Shown here: positions 1 to 10,100 of the stretch, piece after piece
Layout of the letters: each line of letters starts with the position of its first letter
Position numbering within the stretch: the stretch's first letter is position 1
Assembly (NCBI GenBank): GCA_037176885.1
Contig: JAWWNJ010000100.1
Span: 496,001-560,000, forward strand
Source: Favolaschia claudopus
Lineage: Eukaryota > Basidiomycota > Agaricomycetes > Agaricales > Mycenaceae
Reading direction: 5' to 3'
Length of the DNA stretch: 64,000 nt
Translations under genes and position numbers: made by a program
The notes under the pieces: generated by a model
Told to the model about the DNA's origin: nothing
Seen by the model: the letters and a program-made list of their open reading frames with translations, nothing else
Databases searched by the model: none

Positions 1-481
1 TTCATGCACGGTATTCCCCATATTCAGCCGCAATCCCAGACAAAAGTCCATTCGCTCTAGTCGCAGAGCGGCCAAGTGTCCATCAAGCTCAGATCCTAGC
101 CTCAGAACGGCAGGGTGAATCTTTTCGTTAAAATCTTTTCACAGTATTGGCACAGAATCCCGTACCCATCGCGAACCGCTCGTATATTCATCTAACTTTG
201 GTTACTAATCGCTTTGCCGCCGGTCATGCCCTGCTCAAAACGCGACCATCGAATGATACAACCAACTGCAATGCAAACTCCGGCCCGCCCGCCCTTCATT
301 CCTCGCATACATACATCATCCCCAACGAAGAAAGCACACTGCTGACTCGGAATCGCACGCCGCAGTGTAAAGACACAAAGTCCCGCTCACCAGAATCCCA
401 CTCTCACTCATCTACGCAAAATCCAAAGTAAACCTCACAAACTTCGGGGGAAAAAAAGCACTACACACCAGGCTCCATACT
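1..481. other. Left edge, no gene recognised
   Basis: I see no protein family, B box or terminal repeat here. An A7 run at 451-457 reads as T7 on the minus strand, 25 nt beyond the 3' end of the first tRNA-like unit, and fits a Pol III terminator. Confidence 0.5.
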
Positions 482-574
482 CGGGTTAGTGGGAATCGAA
501 CCCATTTGTTTAGCCAATATTCCGGGAGCACAACACATAATTGTCTGCTGACCGTCCACCAGAACTATACCCCG
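482..574 (-). ncRNA. tRNA-like unit A
   Basis: Acceptor-like stem CGGGGTA/TAACCCG (6 of 7 pairs), spacer TA, D-like arm GTTC-TGGT-GGAC, central stem TCAGC/GCTAA (one mismatch) closing a loop of over 25 nt, and T loop TTCGATT. T7 lies 25 nt downstream on the minus strand (451-457). No U33 or anticodon can be assigned. Confidence 0.45.
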
Positions 575-809
575 TCGAATACAATGATTCCGGTGCGTAG
601 TTTCATCCAACTCACTTTGATTTTATATGACCGCAAAGTTCAGACCACCCTTCCTCGCATCGCAGAACCTTCACATCCACGGAGAAAAAAAATCCCAGGT
701 GTGTAACACAAACTTCCGCTCATCCCAATCTTACCCGTTCACGCAAAAAAACGAGACAAACTCCAAGCTTTCGCAGAAGAACAAAAATTGACATGCCATC
801 CCAGATCGA

Positions 810-896
810 TCAGGTGAGCAGGAATCGAACCCATTCTTCATTTAGCCAATGATGGAAGACATTTGTCTGCTAACCGTCCACCAGGACTACACCCCA
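810..896 (-). ncRNA. tRNA-like unit B
   Basis: Close relative of unit A. D-like arm GTCC-TGGT-GGAC, central stem TTAGC/GCTAA around a 22-nt loop, T loop TTCGATT, acceptor-like stem TGGGGTG/CACCTGA (6 of 7, one G-U). T5 at 783-787 is 22 nt downstream. Confidence 0.45.
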
Positions 897-1123
897 TTGA
901 ATACAACGATTTCGGTGCATAGCGACACCCAAATTGCTCTGCGGACTCTGACTACTCGTCCAGAATCATTCACGCTTTGTAACCTGCTCCTCAGGCCCCA
1001 CCTTTCGTGACGCGCGCGAAAATTCAAGTTGGCCCAATTCGGTCGTGATGATGCGCTCGAATACAGAGGCAAAACAGCACTAGCTCAGCTTCGCAGAGCA
1101 AAATTCATATTTCTATTGCAAAT

Positions 1124-1219
1124 TCGGATGAGTGGGAATCAAACCCACATTCATTTAGCTGACGAACCAACTGGGATTCATTGCGAATCGTGGCTAACGT
1201 CCACGAGGACCACACCCGA
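1124..1219 (-). ncRNA. tRNA-like unit C
   Basis: Acceptor-like stem TCGGGTG/CATCCGA (7 pairs, one G-U), D-like arm GTCC-TCGT-GGAC, central stem TTAGC/GCTAA with a long loop, and a perfect T stem GTGGG/CCCAC around TTTGATT. One extra T sits between T stem and acceptor strand. A T4 run lies at about 1100-1103. Confidence 0.45.
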
Positions 1220-1466
1220 TTGCTTGGCTGACCGTAACAGCTTATGACCATGCAACCAACGCTGAATTATTAACACAGAATCACTCTCGAAATTCCAACC
1301 CAAAAAATTAGGTTTAACCATTTTCCCAGTACTTACTAGTTCAACATTAATCCATTTCGCACTCATCCTGATTAATAAGGCCTCAGTCCCATTGGGACAA
1401 AATCCGATTCCGAATCGGTTCAAATACAACAACTAACAGCGCAAAAAACTGTCTGCAAGACGTTGA

Positions 1467-1550
1467 CACAGGTGTGGGGAATCGAACCCCAGCTTGCAGT
1501 AACCTTCAGGGCAATATCCATAAGAGTTACCACAGTGCACCTCACACCCC
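1467..1550 (-). ncRNA. tRNA-like unit D
   Basis: Perfect T stem TGGGG/CCCCA around TTCGATT; central stem GTAAC/GTTAC closing a 22-nt loop; A-box-like GTGCACTGTGGTAAC. The acceptor-like pairing is ambiguous: GGGTGT/ACACCT competes with a register starting nearer 1544. T6 at 1443-1448 is 19 nt downstream. Confidence 0.45.
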
Positions 1551-1727
1551 ACCCGTTTTCATGTAAGTTCAGTCTCTTTGGTTGCATAGATGTACTGTAC
1601 TTGACCGAAGCAAAACCAACATCAGTTGGAAATGTTGAGCGACAATCATGCCTTGAAGTGATCAAAATTCAACCGTGAGAATGTTGGATCAACCAAAAAG
1701 TCAATTTCTTCATTTTGCCATATGCAT

Positions 1728-1825
1728 TCGGGCACTGGGAATTGAACCCAACTTATTTTCGGCCTTCAGCTTCAACGGGTCTGTGCAGAGCTCCACCCTT
1801 CGCATGCTTCACAGGCTACACCCGT
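1728..1825 (-). ncRNA. tRNA-like unit E
   Basis: Acceptor-like stem ACGGGTG/TGCCCGA (6 of 7, two G-U), then TAGCC, and T loop TTCAATT between TTGGG and CCCAG. The middle part is long and its stem is unclear. T5 at 1695-1699. Confidence 0.35.
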
Positions 1826-2047
1826 CGGGTGAAGATTTGTTCCAACTCGTCCAAAGAAACCCCAGCCTTGGGCCTTGGCTCTTCGACGTCGATTTGGATC
1901 GTGTTCATAAATGAAGGTCGTAGCTGAGGTCTTTGGCTGGATAGCTGAGTCCCAGAATGTATTATAGACCAGCGTATATGAATTCGATTGAAAGAAAGAA
2001 CGAACACTGAGACAAGAAAAAATTGATATGCTACGAGCCCACCTCAT

Positions 2048-2129
2048 TCGGGTGTTGGGAATCGAACCCAAATTGCAGTAAACAGTCAAGACAGCAAGGC
2101 AAATGTATGTTGCCTGGGTCTACACCCGA
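2048..2129 (-). ncRNA. tRNA-like unit F
   Basis: Perfect acceptor-like stem TCGGGTG/CACCCGA and perfect T stem TTGGG/CCCAA around TTCGATT. A hairpin GGCAA-CATACAT-TTGCC lies in the D/anticodon region, and TTGC/GCAA closes a 17-nt loop. T6 at 2017-2022 is 25 nt downstream. Confidence 0.45.
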
Positions 2130-2403
2130 GTAGTTAGTTGTAAATTCTATCGCAGATATGATTCAGATTCAGAGGCTGAATCAGATTTACTTAAATCACT
2201 TACGCGTAAATTCACAAGTGGCTTGAGGCCAACGCATTTGAAATGTCAAAGGCAAAAACTGCCCTTGAAGCCATGAAGCCCAACTCAACTTGAACATAAA
2301 ACCAACACGTATCAATACGACTCGGACATTTTGAACTGGACTAAGGTCGGCATTGACAAAAATAATAATAAAAGATTGGAAAACCAGCGGTGTGCCATGC
2401 TCC

Positions 2404-2500
2404 GATCGCGGGCAGCAGGGGTCGAACCTGAATTTGAGACGGTTGGGGCTCCAGAAAAAGCCTGAGAGCCGTGAACTCCAGCCAACCAAGTTGGTTGCAT
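2404..2500 (-). ncRNA. Degenerate tRNA-like unit G
   Basis: Clear T arm (CAGG-TTCGACC-CCTG), but the acceptor-like strands no longer pair. Related to unit I through the shared CTCCGATC sequence beside the T arm and a shared AGAGCCGT segment. Probably a decayed copy. Confidence 0.25.
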
Positions 2501-2706
2501 GACGCAACTAAATAAGTAAGTATCAAGGCGGAGAATCTAGAGGTCAAGCGCCCAAATCCTTTCATCAATCAATTCTGAAGCTCGTTGGCTTGCACAGAGC
2601 CGCATTTGTTGAATTTCGAGCGAGCGAAGCGCTTGACTCTCCTTTAAATGAACGCGAGTCCAAAGAAGTAAAGCGAAACCGTCAAAAAATCGTTTCATTT
2701 TCTCAT

Positions 2707-2804
2707 TCGAGTGCCAGGAGTCGAACCTGGATGTGTGCATCATAAATCAAGGTTATACAGAACAATCGAATTGAGAGACACAACCCACCGAGGGCTACAC
2801 CCGA
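2707..2804 (-). ncRNA. tRNA-like unit H
   Basis: Acceptor-like stem TCGGGTG/CACTCGA (7 pairs, one G-U), spacer TA, D-like arm GCCC-TCGGT-GGGT, central stem TGTGT/ACACA around a loop of about 40 nt, and perfect T stem CCAGG/CCTGG around TTCGACT. T6 at 2684-2689 is 18 nt downstream. CAA in the loop could be read as a Leu anticodon, but nothing else resembles tRNA-Leu. Confidence 0.5.
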
Positions 2805-3133
2805 GTTAAACGGTCTTTCGAGCCGGCTGGTGTGTAACTGTGTTGGAATATTTTGATCTGCTTCACCACCTGTCTTTGGATGGGAATGACCTTAAGTGAA
2901 TTTACGGTAATTCAGTAAATATTCCTCAGCTCCGAGTACCAGACCGCCTACGTTGAAGAATATGAGCTCCTACTAGGATTGATAAAAGCATTGAATGTGT
3001 CGCCAGGGCGTGGAAATTCGGAAAATAAAACCAGCAAGACGCGGACAGACAGACTGCTGAACGTTCTATGTGAATTGGACTCTGGTCAGCAAAAGAAAAC
3101 TGAAAAATGAATCGTAGAAGACGTATGCTCCGA

Positions 3134-3238
3134 TCTCGGAGAGCAGGAGTCGAACCTGGATTTGCGACGGTTATCAATGTTTGAGGAGTCAATCACACAT
3201 CGGAGACCCAAGAGCCGTTGTCTGCGATGGACTACACA
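3134..3238 (-). ncRNA. Degenerate tRNA-like unit I
   Basis: T arm CCAGG-TTCGACT-CCTGC is intact, and TGTAGTCCATCGCAGAC resembles the A-box side, but acceptor pairing is lost. Partner of unit G. Confidence 0.25.
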
Positions 3239-3475
3239 CATCTGAATTGGTCGCAGCTACACAAGTATTAAAGTGAAGGATTAAATTTAAATTCGAGGCC
3301 AACCACACAAGTTACAACTCTGTTTCTCAATGGCCGATGATCAAGTTCATTGTGCAGAGCCGCATTTGTTTACTAATTTGGGACTGGCGAGGCGTTCAAC
3401 AAGCGTTGACTCTTGACGAGAGGGAGTAGGCCAAAGAGTGAAACCGTCAAAAAAGGGCGAGTACTGAGAAGAATT

Positions 3476-3574
3476 TCGAGTGCCAGGAATTGAACCTGGA
3501 TAAGTGTCTGGTATAGATCGATTTTGAGCAGAACAAATTATTGAAAGACACTACCCACCGAGGGATACACCCGA
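3476..3574 (-). ncRNA. tRNA-like unit J
   Basis: Acceptor-like stem TCGGGTG/CACTCGA; central stem AGTGTCT/AGACACT, seven perfect pairs whose sequence differs from every other unit except K; perfect T stem CCAGG/CCTGG around TTCAATT. The D-like arm TCCC-TCGGT-GGGT keeps three pairs. T6 at 3449-3454 is 21 nt downstream. Confidence 0.5.
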
Positions 3575-3829
3575 GTGGAACTGTTTAATTGTCGGCCGAG
3601 TTAGTTCCATCCAAATTTAAACAAGTAAGGTGGAGAATTGGACTAGTACTTGAGGCGAAGTACGACATTCCTTCTGTCGATTCCGTAGTTCATTATGCAG
3701 AGCCGCATTTGGTCGATGTCAGACGAGTGAAGCGTTCAAGATACGAGATAAGGATTAGCCTCGTAGAGGCGAGGAGGTAGGTCGAAGAGTGAAACCTCAA
3801 AAAATTTGCTTTCTCGCCGACTTTTCAGT

Positions 3830-4718
3830 TCAAGTGCCAGGAGTCGACTCACCTGGATCAATGTCCGCTAAAATTCACACATTCATTTTATCGAATGCAG
3901 AGACACTGCCCACTGATATGGCGGTCAATGTGTCGTTTTAATCAAATCGGTGGAAAATGTGTATTTAGTGAGATTTGGTGCTTGAAATGTACAGAGTCAA
4001 GAAAAAGACTAGGAAATCCGTGGTCTATGTTTCTTTGAGTCAAAGTACAAAACTAAGGAGCATGAGGGTAAAAACTTTTTGCTTTCAAATGTGAAAAGTT
4101 TGCGGTGGGCTGCCCAAGGGTGGCTGTGCATCTGATGATGAATTGATCCATCCTTCGGCATGGGAACTTCCACAAAGCTTTGCTCTACACCCGTTGTTGA
4201 CATATTTTCAGTTGTTGCCTGCTGGCTCATACTAGTTGTGAGTACTCATGAGAGGCCCACATTTTTAGCTAAGCTGGGCTAGAATGACGCTCTAAAGTCT
4301 TGATTTGAACTATGTTCTGCGTGCTTGCCTGCTGCTTTGAGCTAACCATCACCTCTTTCTACAAAACAGCCGAGAACAGAGCTATTCTATGTACTCCTAC
4401 CTTTGGAGAGCTATAGTAGTAATCTACGCTGCCCGGTCTTCGTTGGTTTCAACAGGTTGAATATCTCGATGTCTCGGCCATCACCTCGCATCAATCACAC
4501 AGCCACCGGTCTTCGGACCGAGACAAACATTTTACACCTACAGTGTCCTACACCCAAAAACTTTCTATTCTACATGAGAGAAAGTTTTTACACTCGGAAA
4601 GTAAAGTTCAGTTTTGAAGCTTCTTGCACTTTTCTTCTACTTTGACTCAAAATGGAGTTTTTATACGCATTTGATTAAAACGACAGATTGACCGCCATAC
4701 ACTGAGGGCTACACTCGA
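3830..4718 (-). ncRNA. tRNA-like unit K, split by an insertion
   Basis: The 3' part (3830-3916) and 5' part (4706-4718, plus one copy of the target duplication) flank a 783-bp element. Read across it, the unit has acceptor-like stem TCGAGTG/CACTTGA, D-like arm GCCC-TCAGT-GGGC and central stem AGTGTC/GACATT. The acceptor differs from unit H by paired changes. The T loop has gained about three bases. T6 at 3799-3804. Confidence 0.4.
3917..4699. mobile_element. 783-bp inverted-repeat element (MITE-like)
   Basis: Both ends read TATGGCGGTCAAT inward, continue as TGTCGTTTTAATCAAAT after one mismatch, and share further patches (TTGAGTCAAAGTA, GTAAAAACTTT). The element is flanked by CACTGA at 3911-3916 and 4700-4705, a 6-bp target duplication, and splits tRNA-like unit K. 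No transposase is seen inside, so it is probably non-autonomous. Superfamily not assigned. Confidence 0.75.
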
Positions 4719-5291
4719 GTTGAATTGCTGCTCGAGCCGGCTGGTGTGTTGAAGTACTTTGTTTAATTGTGCTGTAATATTGAACCGAAGCTCCCAATCA
4801 TCAGTGGAATACTTAATTTTGGGTAGGCAAACAACTTTCCTGCTCGCCTAAACCGCCTACGTTTTGGGATATCCCAAGTTGAAGCTAAGTTGAAGGCTTC
4901 CCTTCGCGGTCCAAACCAAGTACTTCAAGTTGGAAAGTTGGATCAGTAACCGGGAACGTGAGGCTTTGATTCGCAGAAAAGAGTAAACGCTCGGGTCGAG
5001 TGTAGGAATGTGGACTCCAGGTAGTGCAGAGAATGACGACGCATGCAGACGTGCGATATGTGAACGTCGAGTGGTGAAATGAGGCGTATGAGGTGAGCTG
5101 TGGCTTTAACCACGAATTGGCGAATCTCATGCAAATAGGCTTCACTCAAACCGTTGATGCTTCGAGGAAGGAAAATTGCGTCGTCGAAGCTTTGACGATC
5201 TAGTTTCAATGCGGATTCAAGAAGGAGGGGTATTTATTCGTCTCTGATTTTCCAAGCCAGTCAACATCTACAATACCTGTCTTTCATCTCA
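4719..5291. other. Intergenic
   Basis: The left part repeats the 5' flank of tRNA-like unit H (CGAGCCGGCTGGTGTG). The rest is the 3' flank of the pectin lyase gene. Minus-strand reading frames of about 88 codons at 4885-5209 match no family I recognise and are not called. Confidence 0.5.
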
Positions 5292-6664
5292 CTAATTTAC
5301 AATTCCAACCCCCGCATGAGACTGCACGTAGTTCGCAGCATCCTGCGCTGACATAACAGTCGCACCCGCCGAGTACGCGGCCGTGATGCCGTTTAAGACG
5401 CCAGTGTCCGAGGCATCCACGAGGGCACCGGATCCGTTGAGTGTGTTGGCAACACACGAGCGGCCAAGCGCGGACTGGCATGCTGTGGACGATGAAGTGG
5501 GGACGTACAACTGCCCATCACCCGCGAGGTCAGGAGACGTGACGGTGTTGAAATAGTTGCCCTCCAGCAGAATCTTGGAGCCAACGTCGGGTTCGATGGC
5601 GTGCCCGTCGATATGATCGTAATAACTGAGATCATACAAGTATTTTCAGTATAAACGGCCTAAAGTCAAACGAAGAGCATACGAACTTGTTGAATACGTG
5701 GACGTTCTGGAAAAACCCAGATGTTCCACCGACATGTGGGCCGCGACCGCTCGTATGATAGACGTGGTTCAGAGCGAACGTAAGCTGATCTCCCGCACCA
5801 GTGAAGATGAAAGCCCAGTACGCTTGGCCGTTGCAATTGGGACTCCATGTAGTATCGCCATCGAAAACGTTGTTTGATATTGTCGTTTTCGACACTGCAC
5901 CATAGCCTGTTGCGATAAACTGCCGACCGATATTCTGAATGAAATTCTGCAAGATAAAGGTCTGAGTTTACGATTAGATGCGTACTCTGGCCATGACTTA
6001 CATGATCTATCCAGATATTGGATCCACCATCGATCTGTTGTGCGCCATTATGAGATGCAGTGAGAAACCATTTTCATGTTGTGTACCGCAATAGCGTCCC
6101 CGCCCCATACGAACTGAGGATTAATGTTTACTGAAAGTCATTTTCAACGACCATTCGCAATCAAAGGATAGACGGAAACGCACCAATCTTGATATTTTGA
6201 ATGATCACATTATTCGAACGGTTCAAGTAAAGTCCCTTGCCCTGTATACCAGAGCCGGAGCCTTTCCCGAGCAGCGTCTTGTTGTTTCCGACCCTCAATG
6301 GATTCAGGCCGGCGTTGTCGTACGTGACCGTAGTTTTCGCCGCGTTTGGCTGGAAGTTCTCGCACCAACTGTCTTTGTCAATGGCGATTTGAGGATTAGG
6401 TGAGCAGGTCCAGGGCTTGCAACCCGAGCCGGTGGTGGTCCCCTCAATTCCCGTAAAATCCCAAAGTCTATCGAGAACAATCGTACGGGCCGTGCTGTCT
6501 GACAGCCAAGTAGTGAGCTGGGATAGAGAAGTGGGTGTCGCTGCTGCGGCAGAGCCGCCGCCTGTGGTTGCAGAGCCCAGTCCAAAGGGTGTCCCGACCG
6601 CGAGAACGGAGGGTAACAAGGCCACGGTAGCCAACAAGGAAGCAAAATTCGGACGGAGTTGCAT
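5292..6664 (-). CDS. Secreted pectin/pectate lyase (PL1)
   Basis: Cleaves pectic polysaccharide by beta-elimination outside the cell. Five exons (6664-6184, 6130-6087, 6034-6002, 5946-5687, 5625-5292) give 383 aa, normal for fungal PL1. The N-terminus is a signal peptide (LATVALLPSVLAVG). Core family motifs run through the splice junctions: GIQGKGLYL, NPQFVWGGDAIAIDGGSNIW, IDHNFIQNIGRQF, then HVFNNYYDHIDGHAIEP and GSKILLEGNYF. WGGDAI with IDGGSNIWIDH is the parallel beta-helix active-site region. The exon sum is exactly 384 codons including stop, which supports the splice sites. Pectin and pectate specificity cannot be separated by eye; the fungal pectin lyase branch seems closer. Confidence 0.9.
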
Positions 6665-6731
6665 GGCAGTGGATTTCGATTGACCGTACTTTGAGTTTTT
6701 GGGTAAACGAGGGGCCTTGAACGAGGGGACC

Positions 6732-6737
6732 TTTATA
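6732..6737 (-). promoter_or_regulatory. TATA box of the pectin lyase gene
   Basis: TATAAA on the minus strand, 68 nt upstream of the lyase ATG. The 501-bp gap 6665-7165 is a shared divergent promoter with the next gene; I see no other element in it that I can support. Confidence 0.5.
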
Positions 6738-7165
6738 CTCTGGTCTATCCTCCGTCGCGGTTATGCGAGAAATATTCCGATAAATACGCCATGAGACTGG
6801 TCGGCGGATAAACCAGTGGCAACTTTACATGGATACAGACGCACGCGCCCTGGTCTCCTCGGTCCGAACAATCTTCGCAAGTTTTGTGCGCCGGGCCGGT
6901 TCTCATACGAGGTATGTAGGCCCGCTCCAGCGCGCGTAAACAACACTCACAATGGTGGACTCGTGGCCAGGGGAAGAGTTTAGATTTTCAGAATGCCGGT
7001 ACCCTTGTTTGGCGTTATTTGTTCTTGGGTAAACGGGCCCCTCGGCTAATAAAGAAATATCGTGGCGTCGTCGCGTTTGCAGCGTGTTTCTCGCGCGGAC
7101 TGCTGCTATCTGGCTTCAAGCTTTCGTGGATGGTGCATTATTCTTTATTGTAACCAACGACGACG

Positions 7166-10100
7166 ATGCCGGCCCTCCCATCGTCCCTCCTCCCCTTCCT
7201 CCCCCTCGGCCTCTCCCCATCCCCCTCCCTCATCGGCGTCCTGGCGCTCCTCCCATGGCTGCTCGCCCTCCTCGCCCTCCTCGCCTTCCTCACCCGCCGC
7301 TCCCTCTCCACCCTCCTCTCCTCCCTCCGCCTCCGCCTCCCCTTCTTGGGTACCCCACTCAACACCACCGCGCACCCCGTCCTCCCCACACACACGACGG
7401 CGCACTCAACCGCCCCCGCCCCGCCGCCCCCGAACACCCTCCGCGGCCGCGGCAGAGCCCGCTACACCAAACCGTCCCGCAGATTCGCTAACGGGCTCGC
7501 GGCGCTGGGCTTACGCCGCGCACGGAGCCTCGGGCCCGTCCTGCCCAGATTCTACCAGCCCACGCATGACCACGACCACGACCCCAACGACGAACACGAA
7601 CAACACGACGCATTAATGACAACACACCACGCGCCCTCCGCGCCCGCCTCGCCCGGCTTCCGGCCCCCCGACCTCCAAGGCCCCGACGCCGTTCCCCTCC
7701 TCGACTTCGGCTTCGACGGTGACTCTAGAGACACCAATACCTTCCATCACAACGCAAGCTGGGCCTCCCTCTCCTCCTCTTTCACCACTTTCTCCCGCGC
7801 CAACACCAACACCAACAAATCCCGCTCCACCCTCGACCTACCTCGCGTTTCCTCCTCCTCTGACCGCGAAGTCCTCTTCTCCACCGAAGACGAGGACGGC
7901 CAACTAATCGACATCCACCCCGCGCACGACGAGCTCATCGACACCTCCATCCCGCCCTCCCCCGCCTTCTGGGCTTCCACCTCTTCCTCTTCGACCGCGC
8001 ACATCCCCCTCGAACCCACGCGCTCGCAGCCCCACACGCCCGGTGCGACTACCACCGCGTTCCCCATCCCCATATCCACTCCAATCTCTTCGTTCTCAAC
8101 ACCCACCCCCACCGCGCCCCTCATCGACGTCTCCATAATCGAAACCAAACGCCCCACAACCCCACCCCCAAGACAACCCCAACCGCAATCCCCAACACAA
8201 ACCCACCTCCCCTCCCCGCCACTCTCCCCGCCCCCTCCCCTCCCCCGCGTCTCCGTCGACATCCCTGTTGCGCGGCTGCCGACGCTGTCGTTATTGCCTC
8301 TGGAGCCGAAGACGAGGGCGATCGAGGTGAGTTTCTTCGTTTGTCTGTCTGTTATTGTTATTTCTTCCTCCGTTTTTATTTTATTTTACTGTCCTTTCTT
8401 TTATTCCTATCTTACCTCTATTTCTTCCTCTCCCTCTCTCTCTCTCTCCTCACCATCACACTACCTAACTAACCCCCTCCCTAGGTAACCCGATACTCAG
8501 ACCCAGACCCCGACGCCGATGCGCCCGACGCCGATGCCCTCCCCACCCTCATACCCGCGCCCCCGCCCGAGGCGCGCCTCGTCGACGTCGACGGCGACGA
8601 GGACGGTGTGGTGGATTTCGCGAATGCGGTTATGGATGTCGAGTTGGAGGAGGAGAAGGAGGAGGATTTGGTGGACGAGGATTCAGAGCAGGATTTGGTG
8701 GTGGAGGATCCAGAGGAGGAAAACGCATCCCTGCCCGACGCAAAGACGGTCGATATCTTGGTTGATGGGATTGGGATGCGGGGGTTGGGTGCCGAGGACT
8801 CGCTTGCGGCCGCAGACGTTGCGGAAGACGTCGAAATCGAACCCGAAGTCAACGACACCCTCCCCTCCCTCCGCGGGCGCCTTCCGGCTCTTGGTCTTAC
8901 TCCAGCAGCTTGGGGGGACGCAGACGATGCACGAGGGGAAGACAACGAAGAGGATTTACCTTCAGCACGCGCCATCGACGTTATCGTCGATGGGATGCGT
9001 GGTTTGAGGGACGGCATGGCAGAGGAACAAGATGGAGACGAGGAGGAGGATGAGCTCCCCTCGGCGCGTGCGATCGATGCGTTGGTTGGTGGGATGCGGG
9101 GGTTGGCTGAGGTGGAAGTTGGTGGTGAGGGAGAGGAGGAAGAGGAAGCGGCGCCGGCGTACAGTGTTGATGCTGAGCCCGTCGGCGTTGACGTTGGCGT
9201 CGACGCTGAAGTTGAGGTCGAAGCTGTTGATGAGGAAGTTGTCGAGGGAGTAGTTGAGGTTGCAGGGGAATATGAGTACGAGGAGCGGGCGGTGGAATCG
9301 GCGTTCGAGGCGTTCCAGTCGGAGGCGGGTCGGAGGGAGGCGCGGGTCGAGGAAGAAGATGTGGATGAGGAAGTGGAAGAGGTTGAATTGGAAGAGGAAG
9401 CCGAGGAGCAAGACGACCCGGAAGAGTTGCCTCTTCCCGACATCTCAATCTGTCGACCAATCGAGGAAGAGCTCGAGGAAGATAGAGACGACGAAGATGA
9501 GGAGGAAGACCCAGCGGAGCTGCCGCTGCCTTACATTCCTCTGCCTCCCTCGTCCGGCTTGGCTTCCTCGTCCGCGCCTCCCTCGCCTCTGCCTGCGAAC
9601 GTCGACAACGCAGACGGGGAGGCGTTGGTGTTGGACGAGGCCGTCGCGAGCGAGGAAGCCGCCATTGCGGGTATCCCAGAGCTGCGTCTCGACACGGGCT
9701 CGCCTTCGCCGCCGCTTTCCCCCGTCGGTGCTGGGATCGAGAGTGGTGAGAAAGAGGAGGAGCTGGAGCTGGGTATGGAGGCGCTAACACCGACGCCGAG
9801 CGAGCGGGATCTGGCGTCCGCTTCTACTTCCACTTCGGCTTCGCCTTTGACGCCTGTCAAGACTCTCGCCGGCGACGAATCCTCCTCCGATGAAGAGGAC
9901 GACAAAGAAGAAAACGAAGAGGAAGAGACGGAGCAAGACATCGTCGACGCAGACGCAGACGCGGCCAAACCCGCCTGGTCGCGCCGCGCCGCCGCGGCGC
10001 CTGCGCTCGGGCTTCCTGCGTCTGCGTCGGTTTCGTCTTCGTCGTTGGTTAGACGTAAAGGCAAGGAGCAGAACGAAGACAAGGAAAGGGAGCGGAAAGA

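Larger units (their letters stand above)
482..4718 (-). repeat. Array of tRNA-like units
   Basis: About eleven copies of a tRNA-like sequence lie on one strand over 4.2 kb, with no convincing protein gene between them. Each carries a Pol III B-box-like T loop (GGTTCGANTCC or close), and the better copies have a 7-bp acceptor-like stem, often starting TCGGGTGTA. Larger blocks around the units are also duplicated: a segment beginning GCAGAGCCGCATTTG occurs near 2593, 3353 and 3697, and a segment with CGAGCCGGCTGGTGTG near 2820 and 4732. This is inference from reading the sequence; no covariance model was run. They could be expressed Pol III RNAs, intron-rich tRNA relics, or a tRNA-derived repeat family. 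Confidence 0.6.

Noticed and set aside
2707..3574. Units H and J as intron-containing tRNA-Leu(CAA)
   Set aside because: CAA follows the central stem in both, but there is no Leu-type D arm or long variable arm, and the other units lack any anticodon at this place.
8481..9443. Serine-rich 320-codon frame on the minus strand
   Set aside because: Exact antisense of the GA-rich exon of the large acidic protein; pure Ser/Thr composition without domains.
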